Positions 57,503 to 64,000 of a stretch of DNA of 64,000 nt are shown here, piece by piece. The notes under the pieces were generated by a model, which saw nothing but the letters and a program-made list of their open reading frames with translations, ran no database searches and had not been told where the DNA came from. Position numbers and translations under genes: made by a program. Position 1 is the stretch's first letter. Every line of letters starts with the position of its first letter. The stretch covers positions 1 through 64,000 of the forward strand of contig NZ_JAQOSO010000055.1 of assembly GCF_030068505.1 (NCBI RefSeq), written 5' to 3'. This DNA is from Roseofilum capinflatum BLCC-M114. Lineage in GTDB: Bacteria > Cyanobacteriota > Cyanobacteriia > Cyanobacteriales > Desertifilaceae.

Positions 57503-59365
57503 ATGACCACCGTTCCCTCCACCGAAAAACTCAATAAATTTGAACGATTTAAGGCCGAAAAAGACGGATTAGCCGTCAAAGAGGAACTCGAACAATTTGC
57601 CCAAATTGGGTGGGAATCCATAGACGAAACTGACCGCGACCAACGGCTCAAATGGCTGGGAATCTTCTTCCGGCCCGTCACCCCCGGCAAATTCATGCTC
57701 AGAATGCGGATGCCTAATGGTATCCTCACCAGCGAACAAATGCGAACTTTAGCCGAAATTACCCAAAAATATGGAGAAGACGGCAATGCCGATATTACCA
57801 CAAGGCAAAACTTGCAACTGCGAGGTATTCGCCTAGAAGACATTCCCCAAATCTTCCAGAAATTCGAGCAAGTGGGCTTAACTTCCATACAATCGGGGAT
57901 GGATAATGTGCGAAATATCACCGGTTCTCCCGTCGCTGGCATTGATGGCGCTGAACTGATTGATACCCGCCCCCTGGTGCAGGCAACCCAGGACATGATT
58001 ACTAATTCTGGTCAAGGGAACCCTGAGTTTACTAATTTACCTCGAAAATTCAACATTGCGATCGCCGGCGGCCGAGACAACTCCGTTCATGCCGAAATCA
58101 ACGACATCGCCTACGTTCCCGCCTACAAAGACAGTATCCTCGGCTTCAACGTTATCGTCGGCGGCTTCTTCTCCGGCAAACGCTGCGAAGCCGCCATTCC
58201 CCTAGACGCTTGGATAGAACCCAATGACTGCGTAGCCGTCAGCCGCGCCATTCTCGAAGTCTACCGAGACCATGGACTGCGGGCAAACCGCCAAAAATCC
58301 AGACTCATGTGGCTCATTGACGAATGGGGAATCGAACGCTTCCGAGCCACCGTCGAAGAACAACTCGGCAAACGTCTCCAAGAAGCCGCCCCCAAAGACG
58401 AATTCGACTGGGACAAGCGCGACCACATCGGAGTTTACCCGCAAAAACAAGCTGGACTCAACTATGTTGGACTGCACATTCCCGTCGGTCGGCTCTATGC
58501 CCCCGATATGTTTGAACTCGCCCGGCTTGCTGAGGTATACGGCAATGCAGAAATTCGGCTCACTGTCGAACAAAATGCCATTATTCCGAACATTCCCGAC
58601 TCCCGTCTAGAAGCCTTCCTCGCTGAACCTCTATTAGAGAAATTCAGCCTCAACCCCGACCCCCTCTCCCGCGCCCTCGTCTCCTGTACCGGTTCCCAAT
58701 TCTGCAAATTTGCCTTGATTGAAACCAAAAATCAGGCCAACGCTATGATTGCAGAACTGAGTCAGGAATTAACCCTAGAAAAACCGGTTCGCATCCATTG
58801 GACAGGATGCCCCAACTCCTGCGGACAACCCCAAGTCGCCGATATCGGCTTAATGGGAACCAAAACCCGCAAAGACGGGAAAAGCGTAGAAGCCGTTGAT
58901 ATCTTCATGGGGGGAAAAGTCGGCAAAGAAGCACAACTGGGCGAAAAAGTCATGAAAGGTATCCCCTGCGAAGACCTCAAACCCGTCTTACGCAACCTGC
59001 TTGTTGAGCAATTTGGGGCCCAACCGAAACCGGGCTATGTAGCCCCAGTGAACCCAGAAGTTAACGGCAATGGGAAAAAATCTCACACCTCTGAACCGGT
59101 TGCACCCCCTGTGGGAACGGTGCAATTAACCAAAATGGGTAAAACCTTCACCTGTTATGAGGGCGAGTCCATCTTGGAAGCCGCAGAACGGTCAGGTATT
59201 GACCTAGATTCGAGTTGCCGTTCTGGAACTTGTGGAACCTGTCAACAACACTTGGTTTTTGGAGAAGTTCGCTATCTCCAAGACCCTCAAGCTTTGGGTA
59301 AACAGGAGGAAGTCATCCTCACCTGTAGCGCTCATCCCGTCGGAGACATTGTTCTTGACGTTTAG
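57503..59365 (+). CDS. nirA: Ferredoxin-nitrite reductase with C-terminal ferredoxin domain
   Basis: This 620-aa enzyme reduces nitrite to ammonium with six electrons, using siroheme and a 4Fe-4S cluster. The cluster ligands are Cys395, Cys401, Cys436 and Cys440. After a linker (about 515-540) comes a plant-type 2Fe-2S ferredoxin domain with Cys572, 577, 580 and 608, a fusion known from some filamentous cyanobacteria such as Plectonema/Leptolyngbya. It is the first gene of the nitrate cluster, under an NtcA promoter. Confidence 0.95.
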   Translation: MTTVPSTEKLNKFERFKAEKDGLAVKEELEQFAQIGWESIDETDRDQRLKWLGIFFRPVTPGKFMLRMRMPNGILTSEQMRTLAEITQKYGEDGNADITTRQNLQLRGIRLEDIPQIFQKFEQVGLTSIQSGMDNVRNITGSPVAGIDGAELIDTRPLVQATQDMITNSGQGNPEFTNLPRKFNIAIAGGRDNSVHAEINDIAYVPAYKDSILGFNVIVGGFFSGKRCEAAIPLDAWIEPNDCVAVSRAILEVYRDHGLRANRQKSRLMWLIDEWGIERFRATVEEQLGKRLQEAAPKDEFDWDKRDHIGVYPQKQAGLNYVGLHIPVGRLYAPDMFELARLAEVYGNAEIRLTVEQNAIIPNIPDSRLEAFLAEPLLEKFSLNPDPLSRALVSCTGSQFCKFALIETKNQANAMIAELSQELTLEKPVRIHWTGCPNSCGQPQVADIGLMGTKTRKDGKSVEAVDIFMGGKVGKEAQLGEKVMKGIPCEDLKPVLRNLLVEQFGAQPKPGYVAPVNPEVNGNGKKSHTSEPVAPPVGTVQLTKMGKTFTCYEGESILEAAERSGIDLDSSCRSGTCGTCQQHLVFGEVRYLQDPQALGKQEEVILTCSAHPVGDIVLDV

Positions 59366-59379
59366 AAGCCATAAAAAAA

Positions 59380-59397
59380 CTGGGGGAGTTTCCCCAG
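59380..59397 (+). terminator. Hairpin after nirA
   Basis: CTGGGG-GAGTTT-CCCCAG, preceded by a run of seven A and followed by AAATTTTAG, 14 bp after the stop. It may attenuate transcription between nirA and the downstream genes. Confidence 0.55.
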
Positions 59398-59434
59398 CCC
59401 ACAAATTTTAGTCTTATTTCGGAGTATCGCAAAA

Positions 59435-59986
59435 ATGTCTGCACATCACAACCGTCTTTCCCCCGTTGAGTCTGTCTTGTTAAAAAGCTTAAGCTTAGTG
59501 GGTGTGGTGATATTTACTGGACTGATGGCCAGTCGTTGGAATCATCTGTTAGCCCAAGCCGCTTCCGCCGAAACCGAAGTCGCCGAAACCGTCGCGCCAG
59601 AACCGGAACCGGAAGAAGTCATTGTTGCTAGTGCCAGTAGCACTCCAGTAACTCCTGTAGTTATGACCGAAACCGTAGAGCCTGAAGCCCTTGCCATGGT
59701 TGATGAAGCAACTCTCACCAAGCTAGGCTCCGAACTTTATGAGCAAATCGATAGCAGTTGGCAAACTGCGCCCACCTTCTCCGAGAGTTTAGTGTATCAG
59801 GTGGAGGTTAACCAAGAAGGGGCGATCGCCAAATACACCCCCCTAAACTCCCTCGCCTCCGACCACCTCAGCGAAACCCCCCTCGCCACCCTAGCCCAAA
59901 CCGAAAACAGCTCCAGCGCTGCCCCCTTCCTCGTCGTCATGGCTCCCACTGGAGTCCTCGAAGTCAGTCCCTGGACAGGGAAATAG
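59435..59986 (+). CDS. Hypothetical membrane-anchored protein between nirA and nrtP
   Basis: This 183-aa protein has one N-terminal transmembrane helix (SLSLVGVVIFTGLMA). An Ala/Glu/Pro-rich linker (EPEPEEVIVASASSTPVTP) leads to a C-terminal region of about 90 residues with SELYEQIDSSWQ and VYQVEVNQEGAI that resembles TonB/TolA-like periplasmic domains. I do not recognise a named family. Its place within the nitrate cluster suggests co-expression, but a role in nitrate assimilation is unproven. Confidence 0.65.
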   Translation: MSAHHNRLSPVESVLLKSLSLVGVVIFTGLMASRWNHLLAQAASAETEVAETVAPEPEPEEVIVASASSTPVTPVVMTETVEPEALAMVDEATLTKLGSELYEQIDSSWQTAPTFSESLVYQVEVNQEGAIAKYTPLNSLASDHLSETPLATLAQTENSSSAAPFLVVMAPTGVLEVSPWTGK

Positions 59987-60078
59987 GGAATAGGGAATAG
60001 GGAATAGGGAATAGGAAAAACCCGGTTTTACCCCTTACCCCTTACTCATTACTTCTTACTCAATTACTCATTACTTAA
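59984..60078. repeat. STRR block (GGGAATA) and TTACTCA repeats
   Basis: GGGAATA heptamers (to about 60016) are followed by CCCCTTAC/TTACTCA repeats up to the nrtP start. There is no Shine-Dalgarno sequence close to the ATG. Confidence 0.8.
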
Positions 60079-60087
60079 TTCATCGTC

Positions 60088-61599
60088 ATGCTCAAAGAAA
60101 TGTGGTCATTCCAGGGCAGATACAAAATTCTGCACATGACCTGGTTCGCCTTCTTCCTCTCCTTCGTCGTTTGGTTCAACCTCGCCCCCCTAGCCACCGC
60201 CGTTAGAGAAGACTTCGGTCTCGAAGTCGGCCAAATTCGCACCCTTGCCATCTGTAACGTCGCCCTCACCGTACCCGCCCGGATTATCATCGGGATGCTC
60301 CTGGACAAATACGGGCCCAGAATCACCTACTCTGTCCTGCTCGTCTATGCAGCCATTCCCTGCATCGCCTTCGCCAGCGCCCAAAACTTTAGCCAACTGG
60401 TCATTAGCCGACTCGCCCTCAGCATCGTCGGTGCAGGTTTCGTCATTGGCATTCGCATGGTTGCCGAATGGTTCCCCCCCAAAGAAATTGGTCTCGCTGA
60501 AGGCATCTATGGAGGATGGGGAAACTTTGGTTCTGCTGCTTCCGCCTTCACCCTACCCACCATTGCCGCCATTCTCACCTTCGGAGCCGGTAGCCTCATC
60601 AACTGGCGACTCGCCATTGCCGGAACCGGAATTATTGCCGCCCTCTATGGAGTCCTCTACTTCTTCAGCGTCCAAGACACTCCCCCTGGCAAAGTCTATC
60701 AAAAGCCCAAGAAAGCTACCGGCCTAGAAGTCACCACCAAAAAAGACTTTTGGTTCCTAATGCTGATGAATATTCCCCTCTCTGGCATTCTGGCTGTTCT
60801 CGCTTGGCGCTTAAGTAAAGTCGGCTTTCTCAATACGTCCCAACTCTATATTGTTTGGGCTTGTTTACTCGGTCTCTATCTCTTCCAAGCCTATAACTGC
60901 TGGGACGTAAACAAAGAACTCATGCTCGGCAAAAAGCGCTATCCAGCCGAAGACCGTTATGACTTCTCCCAAGTTGCCCTCTTAGAACTCACCTATATTG
61001 TCAACTTTGGCTCAGAACTCGCAGTTGTTTCCATGCTCCCCGCCTTCTTTGAAGGAACCTTTGGCCTCAGCAAACAAGCCGCCGGTATGATTGCTGCCAG
61101 TTATGCCTTCATGAACTTAATGTCCCGTCCTGGAGGCGGTTTAATCTCCGATCGCCTCGGAAGCCGTAAAATGACTATGGCAGTATTGACCGGATGTATG
61201 GGTATTGCCTATCTGATGATGGGCCGCGTTACCGGCGGTTGGTTTTTACCCCTCGCTGTCATGCTCACCATGATGTGTTCCTTCTTCGTGCAAGCGGGAG
61301 AAGGCTCCACCTTCGCCATGGTTCCCCTCGTTAAACGCCGCGTCACTGGACAAATTGCCGGTAATGTCGGAGCCTACGGCAACGTCGGAGCCGTCGCTTA
61401 CCTCACCCTCTTTAGCTTGCTCCCCTCCGGAGATGTGGGTAACCGAGTCTTCTTTGAAGTCCTAGGAGTCGCCAGTCTCATCGTCGCCTTCCTCTGCGCC
61501 TTCTTCCTCAAAGAACCCAAAGGCTCCTTCGCCGACCACCACGAAGGAGAAATGGAAGCCACGACTGTTCCCCACGTGGAACCCATTGCGGCCGAATAA
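60088..61599 (+). CDS. nrtP: Nitrate/nitrite permease, MFS type
   Basis: This 503-aa major-facilitator protein of the nitrate/nitrite porter family has twelve predicted membrane helices. The signature [30 protein letters not shown] is near helix 5, and a second glycine-rich [19 protein letters not shown] segment is near helix 11. It is the NrtP-type porter used instead of the NrtABCD ABC transporter. It lies between nirA and narB in the nitrate operon. Confidence 0.92.
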   Translation: MLKEMWSFQGRYKILHMTWFAFFLSFVVWFNLAPLATAVREDFGLEVGQIRTLAICNVALTVPARIIIGMLLDKYGPRITYSVLLVYAAIPCIAFASAQNFSQLVISRLALSIVGAGFVIGIRMVAEWFPPKEIGLAEGIYGGWGNFGSAASAFTLPTIAAILTFGAGSLINWRLAIAGTGIIAALYGVLYFFSVQDTPPGKVYQKPKKATGLEVTTKKDFWFLMLMNIPLSGILAVLAWRLSKVGFLNTSQLYIVWACLLGLYLFQAYNCWDVNKELMLGKKRYPAEDRYDFSQVALLELTYIVNFGSELAVVSMLPAFFEGTFGLSKQAAGMIAASYAFMNLMSRPGGGLISDRLGSRKMTMAVLTGCMGIAYLMMGRVTGGWFLPLAVMLTMMCSFFVQAGEGSTFAMVPLVKRRVTGQIAGNVGAYGNVGAVAYLTLFSLLPSGDVGNRVFFEVLGVASLIVAFLCAFFLKEPKGSFADHHEGEMEATTVPHVEPIAAE

Positions 61600-61913
61600 G
61601 GGAATGGGGAATGGGGAATAGGGAATAGGGAATAGGGAATGGGAATAGGCAATAGGGAATGGGCAATAGGCAATAGGCAATGGGCAATAGGCAATAGGCA
61701 ATGGGCAATAGGCAATGGGCAATAGGCAATAGGCAATAGGTATCTGTGTCTCCCCATCATCCCATCACCCCATCCCCCCATCACCCCATTCCCCCATCTC
61801 CCCATCACCCCATCCCCCCATTCCCCCATCTCCCCATTCCCCCATCCCCCCATCCCCCCATCCCCCCACTCCCCCATTTTTAATTTTTAATTTTTAATTT
61901 TTAATTGAACACT
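61600..61913. repeat. Long compound STRR region between nrtP and narB
   Basis: The 314-bp gap is almost all repeats. GGGAATA/GGCAATA/GGCAATG heptamers (to about 61740) precede CCCCATC/CCCCCAT units (about 61752-61877) and TTTTTAA units (about 61877-61905). Strand composition flips from purine-rich to pyrimidine-rich around 61745, so the RNA could fold or the DNA adopt unusual structure. There is no gene and no Shine-Dalgarno sequence near narB. Confidence 0.85.
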
Positions 61914-64000
61914 ATGGTATACAAAACCCTCTGTCCCTACTGTGGAGTCGGTTGCGGTCTCGAAGCTTCTCCTCCTGCTGTTCCTGGTAAAGCCACCAAC
62001 CGAGACAAAGATGGTAATCCCATCTGGAAAGTTATGGGAGATAAATCCCATCCCTCTAGTCTTGGGAAAGTTTGTGTTAAAGGCGCAACTATTAGTGAAT
62101 CTTTAGATAAAAATCGCCTCAAAACGCCCATGATGCGCGAGTCTTTAGATGAGCCATTTCGTAAAGTCACCTGGGATGAAGCGCTCCAGCGCATTGTGGG
62201 CAAAATTAAGACGACGCGCTTAGTTCAAGGCCCCCATGCTATTTGTATGTATGGGTCGGGACAGTTCCAAACGGAAGATTATTATATTGCCCAAAAGTTG
62301 CTCAAAGGTTGCCTGAAAACCAATAATTTTGATGCCAATTCGCGCTTGTGCATGTCTTCGGCAGTGTCGGGATATATCCAAAGTTTGGGTTCGGATGGCC
62401 CGCCCTGTTGCTATGATGATTTGGAACTCACCGATTGTGCGTTTTTAATTGGTACGAATACGGCGGAATGTCACCCAATTATTTTTAACCGCTTGCGGGT
62501 TTATCACAAGAAAAATAAAGAGGTGAAATTGATTGTGGTTGACCCGCGCAAGACGCAAACGGCAGAAGCGGCTGATTTGCATTTGGCGATTAAGCCGGGA
62601 ACGGATATTGATTTAATGAATGGCATTGCCCATTTATTGCAGAAGTGGGGATTGATTGATTCCCTATTTATCGACGAACAAACCACGGGGTTTGTTGATT
62701 ATGCTCAGGTTATCGAGTCTTATCCCCCGGAATTAGTGGCGCAAAATTGCGAGATTTCGGTGGAAGATTTGGAACAGGCTGCTCGCTGGTGGGGAGAGTC
62801 GAAGCGGGTGCTGTCTCTGTGGTCGATGGGGTTAAATCAGTCTTCGGAAGGGACGGCGAAGAATCGGACGTTGATTAATCTGCATTTAATGACCGGGAAT
62901 ATGGGTAAACCGGGAGCTGGCCCGTTTTCGCTTACGGGGCAACCGAATGCGATGGGTGGCCGGGAAGCGGGGGGACTGGCCCATATTTTGCCGGGGTATC
63001 GGTTGGTGAAGAATGAACAGCATCGCCGGGAGGTGGAGCAACTCTGGGGGTTAACTCCGGGTAGTATTCATCCTCAACCGGGGTTGTCTGCTTGGGAGAT
63101 GATTCAGGGGTTGGAACAAGACCGGGTGGGGGTTTTGTGGATTGCGGCGACGAATCCGGCGGTGAGTATGCCGGATTTGGAGCGGACAAAGGCGGCGTTG
63201 TTGCGATCGCCTTTCACCATATACCAAGATGCATATTATCCCACAGAAACGGCCCAATATGCCCATGTGTTGCTGCCCGCAGCTCAGTGGAGCGAGAAGA
63301 CGGGAACGATGACGAATTCGGAGCGCCGTGTGACGCTCTGTCCGGCGTTTCGACCGGCTCCGGGTTATGCGCGTCCCGACTGGGAAATTTTTGCCGAAGT
63401 GGGACGCAGATTAGGCTTTGAGCAGCAGTTTGATTTTGCAGATTCGGAAGCGGTGCGTAATGAATTTATCCAACTGACGGCGAATCGCCCCTGCGAACAG
63501 AGGGGAATTACTTACGAAAGATTACGCAATGAAGGGCCGCTGCAATGGCCTTGCACAGAAGGGGGAGAACCGCAAGCTCGCATGTATACGGATTTGCGTT
63601 TTAATACCCCTGATGGTCGGGCACGATTTGCTGCATTCCATTCGCGGGGACTGGCGGAACCGCCGGATGGCGAGTATCCGTTTGTACTGACGGTGGGACG
63701 GCTCTATGGCCATTGGCATACGTTAACCCGGACGGGTCGCATTGATAAGATTCAGAAGATGCATCCAGAAGCAGAGATTGAGGTTCATCCTTATGATGCG
63801 GAGCAGTTAGGGATTACGGAGGGGATGATGGTGGATGTGCGATCGCGGCGCGGCTGGTGTCGGTTTCCGGCGAAACTCACCAAAAATATTACTAAGGGAA
63901 CCGTGTTTGCACCCATGCATTGGGGCGCTATGTGGGGCGATCGCACGGAAGCCAATATGTTAACCCATCCCGAAGCTTGCCCCAGTTCCGGACAACCGGA
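61914..64000 (+). CDS. narB: Ferredoxin-nitrate reductase (partial, runs off the window)
   Basis: At least 695 codons are present and the 3' end lies beyond the window. NarB reduces nitrate to nitrite using a bis-MGD molybdenum cofactor and one 4Fe-4S cluster. The cluster motif is Cys7, Cys10, Cys14 and Cys54 (LCPYCGVGC and GKVCVKG). SRLCMSS (the region of the Mo-ligand Cys), [35 protein letters not shown] and the late molydopterin-dinucleotide-binding segment [15 protein letters not shown] are all typical. It is the third enzyme or transport gene of the nitrate cluster. Confidence 0.95.
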   Translation, partial: MVYKTLCPYCGVGCGLEASPPAVPGKATNRDKDGNPIWKVMGDKSHPSSLGKVCVKGATISESLDKNRLKTPMMRESLDEPFRKVTWDEALQRIVGKIKTTRLVQGPHAICMYGSGQFQTEDYYIAQKLLKGCLKTNNFDANSRLCMSSAVSGYIQSLGSDGPPCCYDDLELTDCAFLIGTNTAECHPIIFNRLRVYHKKNKEVKLIVVDPRKTQTAEAADLHLAIKPGTDIDLMNGIAHLLQKWGLIDSLFIDEQTTGFVDYAQVIESYPPELVAQNCEISVEDLEQAARWWGESKRVLSLWSMGLNQSSEGTAKNRTLINLHLMTGNMGKPGAGPFSLTGQPNAMGGREAGGLAHILPGYRLVKNEQHRREVEQLWGLTPGSIHPQPGLSAWEMIQGLEQDRVGVLWIAATNPAVSMPDLERTKAALLRSPFTIYQDAYYPTETAQYAHVLLPAAQWSEKTGTMTNSERRVTLCPAFRPAPGYARPDWEIFAEVGRRLGFEQQFDFADSEAVRNEFIQLTANRPCEQRGITYERLRNEGPLQWPCTEGGEPQARMYTDLRFNTPDGRARFAAFHSRGLAEPPDGEYPFVLTVGRLYGHWHTLTRTGRIDKIQKMHPEAEIEVHPYDAEQLGITEGMMVDVRSRRGWCRFPAKLTKNITKGTVFAPMHWGAMWGDRTEANMLTHPEACPSSGQP

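Noticed and set aside
61398-61877. Minus-strand frames in the nrtP-narB gap with [12 protein letters not shown]-like and PIAYCPL-like repeats
   Set aside because: These are translations of heptamer repeats and the antisense of nrtP, not protein-like sequence.
62932-63189. Minus-strand frames opposite narB
   Set aside because: They lie fully inside a clear nitrate reductase coding region that continues to the window edge.

Overview
The window is chromosomal DNA from a cyanobacterium. It carries rubA-ycf48-psbEFLJ (photosystem II assembly and cytochrome b559), a nirA-nrtP-narB nitrate assimilation cluster behind an NtcA-type promoter, a GUN4-domain gene, very frequent GCGATCGC (HIP1) octamers, and many heptameric tandem repeats (STRRs). 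A filamentous, non-heterocystous lineage is a reasonable guess, because NirA has a C-terminal ferredoxin domain and STRRs and Uma2 genes are abundant. I cannot name the genus. I saw no tRNA, rRNA, CRISPR array or transposase gene.

Layout. 1-9 kb holds a site-2 protease, DUF433 and Uma2 genes, bioD, a PhnD-like lipoprotein coupled to a histidine kinase, a CYTH protein, and an unknown protein with an HExxH motif. 9.2-23 kb is the most interesting region: a ribosomal-peptide (RiPP) cluster. Two near-identical leader peptides end in short Trp/Arg cores (WARRSWRRASRGTW and WARRAWRGVSRVW). They are divergently transcribed from a four-gene tailoring operon: a UPF0489 (peptide-arginase family) domain that has lost its metal ligands fused to a 2-oxoglutarate/Fe(II) oxygenase, an apparently intact UPF0489 protein, a JmjC/cupin-type hydroxylase, and a flavin-dependent tryptophan-halogenase-like enzyme. 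Downstream lies an NHLM-type export set: a non-peptidase ABC protein, an HlyD adaptor, and a C39 peptidase-ABC protein. A four-helix-bundle gene and a double cNMP-binding-domain gene sit among them. No lanthionine synthetase, radical SAM enzyme or core Cys is present. The predicted product is therefore a halogenated, ornithine-containing, hydroxylated cationic peptide, a combination I do not recognise as described.

23-38 kb holds housekeeping genes (a SpoU/TrmH methyltransferase, prmA, an HD hydrolase), a HEPN plus double-ATPase pair, a giant alpha-2-macroglobulin-like protein lacking the thioester motif and carrying in-frame repeat insertions, a C15-like peptidase, GUN4, a broken CNNM/CorC-type gene, a GT4 glycosyltransferase and a macro-domain protein. 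38-43 kb carries the photosystem II cluster and a histidine kinase. 43-51 kb has an orphan DGQHR (DndB-like) gene, a Pro/Glu-rich TonB-like protein, a large hybrid-type kinase, a HEAT-repeat protein and a Uma2 gene. 51.2-55 kb is a compact NLR-like (NB-ARC) module flanked by a perfect 61-bp direct repeat. 55-64 kb has an OmpA/BON membrane protein and the nitrate operon. narB runs off the right edge.

Small palindromic repeats pervade the intergenic DNA, are nested in one another, and occur in frame inside one gene.
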